Assembly: GCA_021229015.1 (NCBI GenBank)
Contig: CM037783.1
Coordinates: 58,221,514-58,285,513 of the forward strand
From: Solen grandis
Taxonomy: Eukaryota; Mollusca; Bivalvia; Adapedonta; Solenidae
Direction: 5' to 3'
Length of the DNA: 64,000 nucleotides
Notes under the pieces: generated by a model
What the model was told of the DNA's origin: nothing
What the model saw: only the letters and a program-made list of their open reading frames with translations
The model's database searches: none
In this document: positions 36,403 through 44,527 of the stretch, piece after piece
How the letters are laid out: each line of letters starts with the position of its first letter
Position numbering within the stretch: position 1 is the stretch's first letter
Position numbers and translations under genes: made by a program

Positions 36403-39400
36403 ATGGCCACTATGGATGAACTAATCGAAGAGATTCTTGCAGAGATTCTTGCAGAAATGCCAGACCCGCGTCCCGCGCCGGAGGAGCAGTTTATCGACCT
36501 GGATGTTCAGGTCCCCTCCCCAGTTCAGCTACCAATTGCTCCCTGGGTTGAGATTCTAACCGACGCCAAGGACGAATTTGATGTTGATGGCGCCGCCGCG
36601 GTCTTCTCTACGTGGAGGGTAGAAGCAGAAGACCCGCTGGACATTGGCGACGTCAAAATTGCTGATGGCATATATGCTGGGGCTGGTCGGATGGCTCTGG
36701 ATGCCCGCATGACTGACGAGAGGGCAGCAGCTTTGCTCACGGCCCTTCCAGAGGGTGAATACATGCTCAAGCTCAAGTTCTTGAGGGAGAAAGATGAGGG
36801 AGACTGGGTTGTTGAAGACAAGTTCGACCCGGTCAAGGCTGAACGGAAGAAAGGACAGGCAGTCGTGCACTTTTCCCGGGACACCAAGCCAGGTGCGCTC
36901 CACGGGATAGACAGCGTGTACTATCAGAACGCTTATCCTGTTACCGCGGTGGTGTATGGACTCTACCCCATCAGAGAACCAGACCCCGCCAACTTAGCCC
37001 CGCTAAGGGATGGCGACCTCAACTGCGTTGCCCAGAGAGTCGTAGAGCACTTTGAGGGCGCCCTAAGGGGCCAAGAACTGACCCCCACAAGGCGCCAGAA
37101 AATACAGGACTGGGAAAGGCAGGTCCACGAATCAGGCGCTACGGTGGAAGATGTGGCGAAACTGGAAAAGATCCTCGAGAGGGCGATCGTCCTCAAGGAC
37201 ATCGCCGGGGAGGACATCTACAACAGCGGCAAGTACCGGTTTGGGGGTACTCGTGTCAGAGGGCGTGTAGAGCTCATCGTCCACAACGGCCATGCTTGGT
37301 CAAAAGACCTCCACTTTCCCCAAGCCCGAGAGGTCCGCATATACGGGGGCGACGTCTGGCAGGCCATCCAGGAAGCAACCCATGGTGACCCGGTAGCCGT
37401 CTGGCTGCTCGGAGGCGGCCAAGACAACCGGCTCAGTGTTGATCAGTTCGTGCTCCAGGATGGCCGCACCTACCGGACTCAGGAGGCCCACCAAAGACTG
37501 CAGGATGTATGTAGATTTTTGGGAGATAAGGACCTGGCAGATAGGGCTTTCGGAGAGAACCACGCAGCCAGCATAAAGGCCAAGGAGCGAAACGGCTGGA
37601 GGCCAACCCCAGCCAGCTTCCTCGACGACATCCAAAAGGCTTGTGTAGAGCACGGACACGGCGGGCTGTGGAACTCGATGGACTACGATACCAGGGAAAT
37701 CGTTAGCATTGATATGAAGGCCTGCTACCCTGCCAGCTTCCAGGGGCAAGGTGAGGCCAGGCCTTACTTCCAAAGGTTCGGGCATCCCAGCCACCGCATG
37801 GCCCGCGTAGCCATCAACGGCGCACTCCCGGAAGATATTGGTACAGGCTTCGCCGAGGTCCAGGAGTGGGAGTTCGCGCCAAAAGTACACCCTGTCATCC
37901 CTGCCTGGTTTGGGAAGCATTTCACAGAGAACGGTTGGGCCCCGACGCCCCTGTTGGCCTACCTTGTGGGAAGTGGCCTGTTGAATTCTCTTAAGGTCCG
38001 AGAGGCTATCATCGCATTCGAGAAGCAAACGGAGGTCTGGCTCCCGGAAGACCGAAACCAGGGCTGCAGCATTATCGGTAAGTTTACCCAGGGCAGCAAG
38101 GCCGACGGAAAGCGCCTCACCCGGAGGCTCGTAACCGACCCCGGAGAGCTCGACTTCCTGGTCCACGATACCCGCCAAAGCGGCACGCTGGTCGGGGCCC
38201 CACAAAGGTGCCCGCTGGGCCATGTCCTCACCTACTACGACGGCACCCAGCCGCAGTACGCCCACCTAAGGGCCAGCATGCTGGCATATGCCCATATCAA
38301 CCTCCTAGAGATGCTTCGCCGGTTCACGCCCGACGAGGCTGTCCGAGTGGCAACTGACTCCATCTACATCCAGAAAACGGCGTTGCATAAGCTACAGGGA
38401 GTCGATGCCTACGCACCATATGACCAGCATCCAAAGGGGTATTGTACCACCTGCTACCTATACCACGATATTCCAGTGCTTAGGAGGCCGAGGGAGGTTG
38501 CCCCAGCTCAGTGGAGGGACAAGGGCGAGCAACTGTACATGCCAATGGAGCACGCCGCGTACCTCCCTCTGCCTGAATACAAGAAACAAGAAAAGGACAT
38601 CGCCCCATCCACGGCACCAAGGCATGATGATCCACTATCAAGGTATAAGCTTAGCTACCTCAACGGCGGTGGAGGCTCCGGCAAGACCACTCGAGCCATC
38701 GAGCTCTTCCGATCAAGACACCCCTTGGTCTTCACTCCGACCCATCGTCTGGCCAAAGAGATGCGGACCCGGGAAGTAAAGGCTCAAACCTACCACAGCT
38801 TCTTCCGCTGGAGCGGACAAACGGAGTGGACCCCAGATAGGATGGGGCAGAAGTTCATCCCGAGGGTGATTATCTGGGACGAGGTCTGTACGGTACCCCG
38901 GCCTATCCTCGAGACCTTTCTCGACTGGCTCGACCAAAGAGGCGTCCAGGTCGTCTGCTGTGGTGACCAGGGACAGCCACCGCCAATCGCGGGAGAGATG
39001 CCGCACGACTGGCTGCGGCAGAAGGCGGACCACTATGAGGAGGTTGAGGTCGACCACAGAGCGAAGGACACCGCACTCAGGGACCTGAAAAGAAACATCC
39101 GTCTCCAACCCGACAAATACCAGTGCCGAGAGATGCGGAGGGCGTTGCCCAGCTGTCTTGGATGGGATCGGTTTGTGGACACGTGGAAGCCAGGCGATCT
39201 CATTCTGACCTCGAGACAAAAGGTTCGCGACAGAGCCCAGAGGCTTCTACTCCAAAAGCACAAGGAGCACTTCCCAGATGTTGCCGTCCCTCTTCTCTAC
39301 CGCCCGATAGACACCCGAAGGCAGAATATTCAGGTGATGGTCCCGGGTACTCTCCGGACAGAAGAGCTTGTTCTCAACGACATCGTGGACGTTCCAATCG

Positions 39401-39873
39401 ACGCAGTAGAGACTGCTATACAGACAGGTGACTGGCGTCTGGGGTATTCCATCACAGTCCACTCCTCCCAGGGCCTAACAATCCACAGCCCCAAGAAAGT
39501 ATGGATCATTGACGACTACCTACAGTGGTCCAATCTGGCCTACCTTGCTGTATCCCGAGTAGAGTACATGCACCAACTCGAACGAGTAGTCTGTCCCCCG
39601 GAGGAGGGTTCCGAGGTAAGGCAACTCACCGAGCAGCAACTCCGCAAGGCGATCCAAAGGAAGCTCGTGGCTTATAAGCGCCAGGACCAAAAGGGCCGGA
39701 TGGGATTCAACCTCAAGGTCGACCACATCCTGCGGTCAAGGAGACCCAAAGCAACCATTGTGCAGCATGCAACATCAAACTGCTCTGGGCTTATGCCCCG
39801 AAAGACACACAGCAGTTCAGTGTGGACCGGCTGGACAACTCCAGAGGCCACACCCATGACAATGTCCGCCTGA
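36403..39873 (+). CDS. B-family DNA polymerase fused to SF1 helicase
   Basis: 1,156 residues from the ATG at 36403 (the preceding 24 codons lack an ATG). The N-terminal 400 residues are a conserved-looking but unassigned region. The polymerase palm follows: motif A SIDMKACYPAS (Asp about 437) and motif C VATDSIY (Asp about 652). I see no clear exonuclease motifs. After residue 745 a helicase begins: Walker A GGGGSGKTT (Lys about 761), Walker B IIWDEV (about 823-828), a GDQGQ motif III, VHSSQG (about 1019) and a motif VI NLAYLAVSRV, as in Pif1/RecD-like SF1 enzymes. It should replicate the element, with the fused helicase unwinding DNA. Polintons are thought to use protein priming. The last about 40 residues are out of frame (see the HNH segment). 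Confidence 0.88.
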   Translation: MATMDELIEEILAEILAEMPDPRPAPEEQFIDLDVQVPSPVQLPIAPWVEILTDAKDEFDVDGAAAVFSTWRVEAEDPLDIGDVKIADGIYAGAGRMALDARMTDERAAALLTALPEGEYMLKLKFLREKDEGDWVVEDKFDPVKAERKKGQAVVHFSRDTKPGALHGIDSVYYQNAYPVTAVVYGLYPIREPDPANLAPLRDGDLNCVAQRVVEHFEGALRGQELTPTRRQKIQDWERQVHESGATVEDVAKLEKILERAIVLKDIAGEDIYNSGKYRFGGTRVRGRVELIVHNGHAWSKDLHFPQAREVRIYGGDVWQAIQEATHGDPVAVWLLGGGQDNRLSVDQFVLQDGRTYRTQEAHQRLQDVCRFLGDKDLADRAFGENHAASIKAKERNGWRPTPASFLDDIQKACVEHGHGGLWNSMDYDTREIVSIDMKACYPASFQGQGEARPYFQRFGHPSHRMARVAINGALPEDIGTGFAEVQEWEFAPKVHPVIPAWFGKHFTENGWAPTPLLAYLVGSGLLNSLKVREAIIAFEKQTEVWLPEDRNQGCSIIGKFTQGSKADGKRLTRRLVTDPGELDFLVHDTRQSGTLVGAPQRCPLGHVLTYYDGTQPQYAHLRASMLAYAHINLLEMLRRFTPDEAVRVATDSIYIQKTALHKLQGVDAYAPYDQHPKGYCTTCYLYHDIPVLRRPREVAPAQWRDKGEQLYMPMEHAAYLPLPEYKKQEKDIAPSTAPRHDDPLSRYKLSYLNGGGGSGKTTRAIELFRSRHPLVFTPTHRLAKEMRTREVKAQTYHSFFRWSGQTEWTPDRMGQKFIPRVIIWDEVCTVPRPILETFLDWLDQRGVQVVCCGDQGQPPPIAGEMPHDWLRQKADHYEEVEVDHRAKDTALRDLKRNIRLQPDKYQCREMRRALPSCLGWDRFVDTWKPGDLILTSRQKVRDRAQRLLLQKHKEHFPDVAVPLLYRPIDTRRQNIQVMVPGTLRTEELVLNDIVDVPIDAVETAIQTGDWRLGYSITVHSSQGLTIHSPKKVWIIDDYLQWSNLAYLAVSRVEYMHQLERVVCPPEEGSEVRQLTEQQLRKAIQRKLVAYKRQDQKGRMGFNLKVDHILRSRRPKATIVQHATSNCSGLMPRKTHSSSVWTGWTTPEATPMTMSA

Positions 39874-39923
39874 CCTGTCTCGAGTGCAATCGAAAAAGAG
39901 GCGGCGCAGCTCTTACCGCGTAA
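39732..39923 (+). pseudogene. HNH-like nuclease tail, displaced by a frameshift
   Basis: In the frame one base behind the polymerase-helicase, an open segment carries CxxC (HCAACNI), then FSVDRLDNSRGHTHDNVRLT and CLECNRKRGG before TAA at 39921. This D-R-x-D-N...G-H...N-V-x-L-x-C-x-x-C-N pattern is that of HNH/endonuclease VII-like zinc nucleases. It lacks its own ATG and directly continues the helicase, so it is most likely the true C-terminus of the same protein, lost through a single-base indel between about 39680 and 39750. No classical slippery heptamer is visible there. It overlaps the convergent integrase stop by 11 bases. Confidence 0.75.
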
Positions 39924-40899
39924 GAACCCCATCCGGCGGCAGTCGTGTGTCGGATGGCACTATGAGTAGTTCCTCGCGGACGAACCCGCGCTCTGGTCCA
40001 TCCTGGAGATAGTACACCACCGGCTCGTCGGGCTTGGTGACAGACCGCCCGAGACGATACACGCCGAGGGACCACACAGGGTCAGTGGCCCGCCGGCGGC
40101 CACCCTCCAGTTCGCCGGCCTGGTAGAGGTAGCGAACACCGACGCCGGAGGGGAGCTTTTGCTCCTTGAGACCAACCGAACGGCCGGGTACAACCGAGGA
40201 GGGCTTTTGTGTCACGGATTTGACCTTGATGGCGTCAACCGGCCTTCTACCGGTAAGCCGAGTCACTTCTCCATTCATCGCAGCCACAACCGCGGGCAGC
40301 CTGCCAACCCATTCAGACGACCGCTGGCCTTGTGGCAGCCGCATTTCGACCGCATACTGGTGCCCGAACAGTCGTTCAGCAAGTGACCGGTTGAACCGCT
40401 CTACGATCCCCTGATCACGGTGGATATCCACACGGCCGCGCCTGACCTCGACCCTGTGCTTCGCCAGGAGCTGACTGACTGCGCCCATGAACTCGCGTCC
40501 AGGATCAACTTGCAGCAGTTTCGGCCATCGCAGCGGACCCCGCTTGTAAATCCGCTCGAGAGCAGCGGCGACCTCTTTAGCCTCTTTTGTCGTAAGCGGT
40601 TCGGCGGCTTTGAACCTGCTAGCCACATCGACAACGGTCAGGGCATACTTGTATGTGCGCCGACGAACCGTGTCATGTGGTAGAAATAAGAGATCGGCCT
40701 GGTGCACTTCGTTCGGCGTCGAAACGGTAAAGCGGGGCCTGGGTATATGGCGCGGAGCTGGGAGGTAGATTTGCCAGATGGCCTGCTTTTTTAGGAAGTC
40801 CTTAGCCTTAGTCTTAGAAACCTTAGCCGCGGCCGCCAGTTTTTTAATTGCCGCTAGCCCCTTCCAGTAGCCCCTTGGGCTGTAGTAGAGCTGATCCAT
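39913..40899 (-). CDS. DDE (retroviral-type, rve) integrase
   Basis: 328 residues from ATG at 40899. The rve core has D69 (VHQADLLFLPHD), D132 (LLQVDPGREF) and E167 (HRDQGIVERFNRSLAE), giving D-D(34)-E spacing. The N-terminus is a small helical domain without an obvious HHCC zinc finger. The C-terminus (GVYRLGRSVT to REELLIV) resembles the SH3- or chromo-like tails of such integrases. It would insert the element and create the AGTTT duplication. It is convergent with the polymerase and overlaps its HNH tail. All three catalytic residues are present and the frame is intact. Confidence 0.93.
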   Translation of the reverse strand: MDQLYYSPRGYWKGLAAIKKLAAAAKVSKTKAKDFLKKQAIWQIYLPAPRHIPRPRFTVSTPNEVHQADLLFLPHDTVRRRTYKYALTVVDVASRFKAAEPLTTKEAKEVAAALERIYKRGPLRWPKLLQVDPGREFMGAVSQLLAKHRVEVRRGRVDIHRDQGIVERFNRSLAERLFGHQYAVEMRLPQGQRSSEWVGRLPAVVAAMNGEVTRLTGRRPVDAIKVKSVTQKPSSVVPGRSVGLKEQKLPSGVGVRYLYQAGELEGGRRRATDPVWSLGVYRLGRSVTKPDEPVVYYLQDGPERGFVREELLIVPSDTRLPPDGVLTR

Positions 40900-41164
40900 G
40901 GAGATATTCCAAGAGCGTGATCAGCCTCCAACACGCTGAAGCCACAGGCTCTGGTAGCTGCCCTGCTGTTGCCCTGAGGTTAGTCGGGCCCGATAGCATT
41001 CTATATGCGAAGGGCCTCATTGACATTTCATCCTCCCGCCAGCTCTCGAGTGAGCTCTGGGCGACTTCGATCATAGTAGAGGATAAGGGCCCAGGAACTT
41101 TGTGCCGCCGAGCTGCATAACCAACTTCCACCATCTTAGTGAAAAGTTCTTCGGGTAGCCCCAT
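40844..41164 (-). CDS. Small hypothetical protein overlapping the integrase start
   Basis: 106 residues from ATG at 41164 and in a different frame from the integrase, overlapping its first 56 bases. The sequence (MGLPEELFTKMVEVGYAARR onward) is well mixed in composition and probably helical, with no membrane segment or known motif. It could be a short gene upstream of the integrase or an N-terminal part of the integrase separated by a frameshift. Upstream on its strand is a run of T and the alternating TACATA, a possible promoter. I cannot assign a function. Confidence 0.5.
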   Translation of the reverse strand: MGLPEELFTKMVEVGYAARRHKVPGPLSSTMIEVAQSSLESWREDEMSMRPFAYRMLSGPTNLRATAGQLPEPVASACWRLITLLEYLHGSALLQPKGLLEGASGN

Positions 41165-41203
41165 GATGTATATGTATGTAAAAAAAAAAAAGTTCTTAGA
41201 GAG

Positions 41204-41644
41204 TTAATTAATCCTTTTTTCAATCCAGTAGCCCGTGAGCCCAGCCGCTCCTAGAGCTAAGACAATAAATCCAAGCTCTCTAGCCTGCTGATCGCCGGAC
41301 GGTTGGTAGAAGTCAGCCAGCTGCGGCTCAGGGCCCAGTGGACCGAACCGCTTACTCGCCTCTGGCATTACCGCAGCATACTCCTGCATAGCCTCATCAA
41401 CATCCTGGAAGGATTGGACGGCGTGGCCTTGCCGGCGGAGCTCGCTCTGGATAAAGTCTAGACGCTGAGTCCTTTTTTTGACCCACGCCGCCTGGGCCGC
41501 CTGTAGCTGTTCGACCGCGGCGTCATGGCGTCGGCGCTCTTCTTCGACGCCAGAGTTTTTGAAAAGGCTAAACAGATAATTGCTTCCAGTGAACGCCACC
41601 GCATTTGCGAGCGCGCCGCCCAACATCATTGCAATGCCAGCCAT
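41204..41644 (-). CDS. Small two-membrane-segment protein
   Basis: 146 residues from ATG at 41644. An N-terminal hydrophobic stretch (MMLGGALANAVAFTGSNYLF) and a C-terminal one (LGFIVLALGAAGLTGYWIE) enclose a charged, coiled-coil-like middle (EEERRRHDAAVEQLQAAQAA). The frame is intact. A TATA-like TTTATAATAATACG lies just upstream of the ATG on the minus strand. Within a virus-like element, a virion membrane or capsid-associated protein is plausible but inferred. The stop is 40 bases from the next gene downstream (the 106-residue protein). Confidence 0.75.
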   Translation of the reverse strand: MAGIAMMLGGALANAVAFTGSNYLFSLFKNSGVEEERRRHDAAVEQLQAAQAAWVKKRTQRLDFIQSELRRQGHAVQSFQDVDEAMQEYAAVMPEASKRFGPLGPEPQLADFYQPSGDQQARELGFIVLALGAAGLTGYWIEKRIN

Positions 41645-41663
41645 CGTATTATTATAAAGGCGC

Positions 41664-41906
41664 TTAATTCAATACGTTGGCGGGGATCATCCCTTGCTTG
41701 ATGAGGAGATCTTTGGTGGCGAGCGCGGCCGTGACGTCGACTACGGCCATGCCTACGTCCCGCGGGGTGAAATCCAGTTTAGGGTATGCCCCATTGAATA
41801 CAGACTTACCTAGGCGCGCATAGCCGACTGCGAATCCCGCTACCAAGGCGCCGTGATAGATCGCATTGACTACTTCCTTCCCGTTTGGAGTTGCTTGGGC
41901 AGACAT
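41664..41906 (-). CDS. Small membrane protein with MSAQATPN leader
   Basis: 80 residues from ATG at 41906, just 19 bases upstream of the 146-residue gene. After the leader MSAQATPNGKEVVNA come hydrophobic stretches (GALVAGFAVGYARL and VGMAVVDVTAALATKDLL). It is probably a small integral or peripheral membrane protein of unknown function. The same leader begins two other frames at 42329 and 43426, all preceded by the same promoter-like segment. This copy has the cleanest full-length frame and may be the parent gene. Confidence 0.75.
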   Translation of the reverse strand: MSAQATPNGKEVVNAIYHGALVAGFAVGYARLGKSVFNGAYPKLDFTPRDVGMAVVDVTAALATKDLLIKQGMIPANVLN

Positions 41907-42026
41907 GATTATTCGGGGTCGCGTCTATAAGATCCCCGGCTACTTTCCTCTAATTCTAGAGCGGGCGGGTGGGTTGGAGCTGGCGATAACCTTCCAAAAA
42001 AAAATCCAGCTAGGGCTGCTATGGCT
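41907..42026 (-). promoter_or_regulatory. Promoter-like cassette, copy A
   Basis: Read on the minus strand it contains TCTTATAGACGCGACCCC about 15-30 bases before the ATG. The same block occurs before 42329 (copy B, about 42330-42410) and before 43426 (copy C, about 43430-43520). The conserved CTTATAGACGCGACCCC could be a TATA-like promoter. Beyond it each copy retains part of the 3' end of the 153-residue gene. Confidence 0.55.
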
Positions 42027-42329
42027 CTAGAGAACATCAGCTATTGAGGCGTTGCTGGCGGCAGCCATTGAGGCGTTGCTGGCGGCAGCCATTGAGGCGT
42101 TGCCGGCGGCAGCCATTGAGGCATTGCTGGCGGGGCTTTGTGCCTGTCTGACGGAGTGCTCGGCCGCTCCATCGAGTGGGATATTTTCGGTCCGCGCCAG
42201 AGCTCTGAAGGCGTCCACCATAAGGCTGAAGAAGTCCGTCACAGTGCCTAATAAGTCCGCCGCTACCACGGCGCCGCGGTGCACCTCATTAACTAGTTTA
42301 TTTCGGTTTGGAGTTGCTTGGGCAGACAT
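42027..42329 (-). CDS. Chimeric small protein: MSAQATPN leader plus 24-bp repeats
   Basis: 100 residues from ATG at 42329. It starts with the shared leader and then diverges. Its C-terminal half is derived, in another frame, from DNA homologous to the middle of the 153-residue gene (compare 42140-42180 with 43600-43650) and ends in repeats of NASMAAAS encoded by four tandem 24-bp units (42045-42125). It looks like a product of local duplication and recombination and may not be functional. It keeps the promoter cassette, so it could still be expressed. Confidence 0.45.
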   Translation of the reverse strand: MSAQATPNRNKLVNEVHRGAVVAADLLGTVTDFFSLMVDAFRALARTENIPLDGAAEHSVRQAQSPASNASMAAAGNASMAAASNASMAAASNASIADVL

Positions 42330-42412
42330 GATTATTCCATGTGATGGGGGTCGCGTCTATAAGAACCGCGGTTACTTTCCTCTAATTCTAGAGCAGGCGG
42401 ATGGGTTGGAGC

Positions 42413-42470
42413 TGGCGACACGGAGCCTGGCGACACGGAGCCTGGCGACACGGAGCCCGCGGTGCACGGC
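42413..42470. repeat. 15-bp tandem repeat, three copies
   Basis: Unit CTGGCGACACGGAGC repeated, lying between the chimeric gene's promoter copy and the isoprenyl-synthase-like gene. Confidence 0.85.
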
Positions 42471-42493
42471 GCCAAGAAAGCAGGCCTTTGGCC

Positions 42494-43270
42494 TCACGAC
42501 TCCGCCATCTCCCAAACCTTGTCGAAGATCTCTTGCCAAAGGGGCGAGAAGATCTTTTTCTCCTGCAGGATCAGGCGGCAGGCGCTCAGGTTCTGGGCGA
42601 CGATACGGCGGACCTCTTCCTCACCACACTGGTTCGCGAAGTTACAGCCGGGCTTGCCGGCAGCGTCGCGGGTTGCGTCCTGGGCCATGTCGCTAATGTC
42701 GTTGGCGATCTGGAAGGCCATACCAAGGTGAAAACCAATCCGATAGAGGTCCTCCGGGGCAAAGAAGATCCCCTCGGACCGCATCAGAACGCCGAAGATG
42801 TCCTTCAGAAAGCCGAAGAAGCCTGCCAGAGCGCCCAACCATTTCGCGTCCTCAGTGGTCCGTATCAGAACGTCGGTGGTGTCCTTCAGATTGCCGAAGG
42901 CGTCCACCAGAACGCCGAAGTTCTCTGCGTCGGCGCCGTCCTTCAAAATGCCGAAGGCGTCCTTCAGATTGCCGAAGACGTCCACCAGAACGCCGAGCCT
43001 TTTCTTTTCCTCGGCGTCGCACTCCTCGACCCGCATCAGAACGCTGAAGGCGTCCTTCAGATTACCGAAGACGTCCGTCAGAACGCCGAACCATTTCGCT
43101 GCCTCGGCGCCGTCGCTGCCGTCCATGAGCTTCAAGTCGAGGGCCTGCTCGAGGGCGCCCATGTCGCCGCGGGACAGGTACTCTTCGACGCTCATACCGA
43201 CCTCCTTCAGAACGCCGATGGCGTCCTTCAGATTGCCGCAGATGTCCGCCGTAGCGCCGATCCCTTCCAT
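42494..43270 (-). CDS. Helical-repeat protein ending in an isoprenyl-diphosphate-synthase-like segment
   Basis: 258 residues from ATG at 43270. Residues 10-165 contain five or six imperfect repeats of the form FGVLxDxFGNLKDAF. Residues 175-258 resemble the second half of trans-isoprenyl diphosphate synthases: LGMAFQIANDISDMAQD matches the FQ-xx-DD second aspartate motif (one Asp is Asn), followed by GKPGCNF where the family has a GKxxG-D segment, then a helical tail. The usual first DDxxD motif and half of the fold are missing, so activity is doubtful. The repeats keep all six frames open, but only this strand gives a recognisable protein. The gene start may be the MSAQ leader at 43426, separated by a frame break. 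Confidence 0.6.
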   Translation of the reverse strand: MEGIGATADICGNLKDAIGVLKEVGMSVEEYLSRGDMGALEQALDLKLMDGSDGAEAAKWFGVLTDVFGNLKDAFSVLMRVEECDAEEKKRLGVLVDVFGNLKDAFGILKDGADAENFGVLVDAFGNLKDTTDVLIRTTEDAKWLGALAGFFGFLKDIFGVLMRSEGIFFAPEDLYRIGFHLGMAFQIANDISDMAQDATRDAAGKPGCNFANQCGEEEVRRIVAQNLSACRLILQEKKIFSPLWQEIFDKVWEMAES

Positions 43271-43315
43271 TTCCTCGGCGCAACCAAGGGTCCTTCAGAA
43301 CGCCCAAGGCGTCCA

Positions 43316-43426
43316 TCAGAACCCCCCGAAGCCTAACTGTTTCTCTATCTCGGCCCTCTCATTAACTACTCCCTTTCCGTTTGGAGTTGCTCGGGGAGAC
43401 ATGATTGGAGATGCTTGGGCAGACAT
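43316..43426 (-). pseudogene. Third MSAQ-leader fragment
   Basis: 36 codons from ATG at 43426. The leader is internally duplicated (MSAQASPIMSPRATPNGKGV), runs into EIEKQLGFGGF and stops. Beyond the stop the other frames continue with LMDALGVLKD, like the downstream repeats. It is probably the original 5' end of the 258-residue gene, broken by an indel. Confidence 0.5.
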
Positions 43427-43428
43427 GA

Positions 43429-43890
43429 TTATTCCATGTAAAGGGGGTCGCGTCTATAAGAACCGCGGTTACTTACCTCTAATTCTAGAGCGGGTGGATG
43501 GGTTGGAGCTGGCGATGCGCCCCCCTTAACCTTCCAAAATAATCCAGCTAGGACTGCTACAGCCCCAGCGAACAACAGCCATTGAGGCATTGCTGGCGGG
43601 GCTTTGTGCCCGTCTGATGGAGTGCGCGGCCGCTCCGTCGAGTGGGACCCCCTCGGCTCTGCCGGCTGCTCCGCCACCGTGGCCTTAAACCCCTGTAACT
43701 CATTCAGAAGTGCCTGCTGCTTCCTTTTTCTCGCCTCTGCCCCTGCCCGCCCAGCAGCCACCCGCTTAGGGTCCTTTTTCCTAGTCACCCTCTCTGGCCG
43801 GACTTCCTCCGGCGCACGGACTGGTGTCGCCTCCTCCTTTGGCGGCGGCTCCTCCGGTGTTCCCTCCATTGCTAAGGTTTGTTCCGCCAT
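43429..43890 (-). CDS. Pro/charged protein with basic patch and C-terminal membrane segment
   Basis: 153 residues from ATG at 43890. It starts acidic and proline-rich, then has a strongly basic stretch (TRKKDPKRVAAGRAGAEARK, near 37-56), a linker, and a hydrophobic segment (PQWLLFAGAVAVLAGLFWKV, near 102-121). A tail-anchored protein with a basic nucleic-acid-binding region on one side of a membrane fits. The family is unknown to me. Its 5' end overlaps the preceding gene's low-complexity C-terminus in another frame. Its 3' part has been duplicated toward 42.0 kb. Confidence 0.7.
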   Translation of the reverse strand: MAEQTLAMEGTPEEPPPKEEATPVRAPEEVRPERVTRKKDPKRVAAGRAGAEARKRKQQALLNELQGFKATVAEQPAEPRGSHSTERPRTPSDGHKAPPAMPQWLLFAGAVAVLAGLFWKVKGGASPAPTHPPALELEVSNRGSYRRDPLYME

Positions 43891-44527
43891 CGTCCTCAGT
43901 AGATGCTTGGCAGTGTTTAAATGAGCTTAGCATTGCTGTAACAGGAGCTAAGTACATGCCATAGCGGTGGTATAGCTCGCAGGTGATGGTATTTAAGGCA
44001 TGCCCAACAAAGGGATCTGCCTCGAGGTCGGCAATCAGTAAAGGCTGTTTATCAGCCGGAATCGGGAGCAAACGGATAGCCGCCATGGTGTAAATCTGCA
44101 GCACCGCAGAGCCAAGGGTCTTGGTCATACTAGCCCCCAGTCGAGCCTCATATCGGGCGTAGAGCCTGCCAAACTCCTCATCGGATAGACGATCGATTTG
44201 ATCGGCGGAAATCTCTCTGCCAATGTACTGCTTTGACTTCCCCCCAATAGCGAGCGCAACCAACCGCTGTCTCTGCTCATGTCGTTCTGCTTTTTCGGGC
44301 TCATCCAACCGCCGTCTATGCTCATGTGTTTTTTCAGGCTCATCGCCCTCTACCCGGCCACGAGGTCGATCAACGACCTGCACAGTCGGCAGGTCGGCAA
44401 GGAGCTCGTCAATAATGTCGTCGCATTCCATTGCAATAGTCACGTACCTCCCCAGTCTAATTGTGATGAAAACAAAAAGTAGCGCTGCGCTCCAGACGCA
44501 TGCGCCAACAACATATAGGCCTTTCAT
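43781..44527 (-). CDS. Unknown element protein with N-terminal membrane segment
   Basis: 248 residues from ATG at 44527. An N-terminal hydrophobic segment (YVVGACVWSAALLFVFITIR) is followed by a charged region and then a compact, probably helical domain: ALAIGGKSKQYIGREISADQ through ADLEADPFVGHALNTITCEL. A downstream ATG at residue 33 is an alternative start without the membrane segment. The Gly/Ser/Asp-rich last 40 residues overlap the next gene's start, so the natural stop may have been lost. It sits between the ATPase and the 153-residue gene, in the morphogenesis cluster. The function is unknown. Confidence 0.7.
   Translation of the reverse strand: MKGLYVVGACVWSAALLFVFITIRLGRYVTIAMECDDIIDELLADLPTVQVVDRPRGRVEGDEPEKTHEHRRRLDEPEKAERHEQRQRLVALAIGGKSKQYIGREISADQIDRLSDEEFGRLYARYEARLGASMTKTLGSAVLQIYTMAAIRLLPIPADKQPLLIADLEADPFVGHALNTITCELYHRYGMYLAPVTAMLSSFKHCQASTEDDGGTNLSNGGNTGGAAAKGGGDTSPCAGGSPAREGD

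Noticed and set aside
37300..38265. 321-residue minus-strand frame inside the polymerase
   Set aside because: It lies wholly opposite the PolB motifs, lacks domains, and reflects the high GC content.
42401..43529. Plus-strand frames of 311 and 243 residues
   Set aside because: Shadows of the minus-strand repeat gene. Only the minus strand gives a recognisable domain and intact promoter context.
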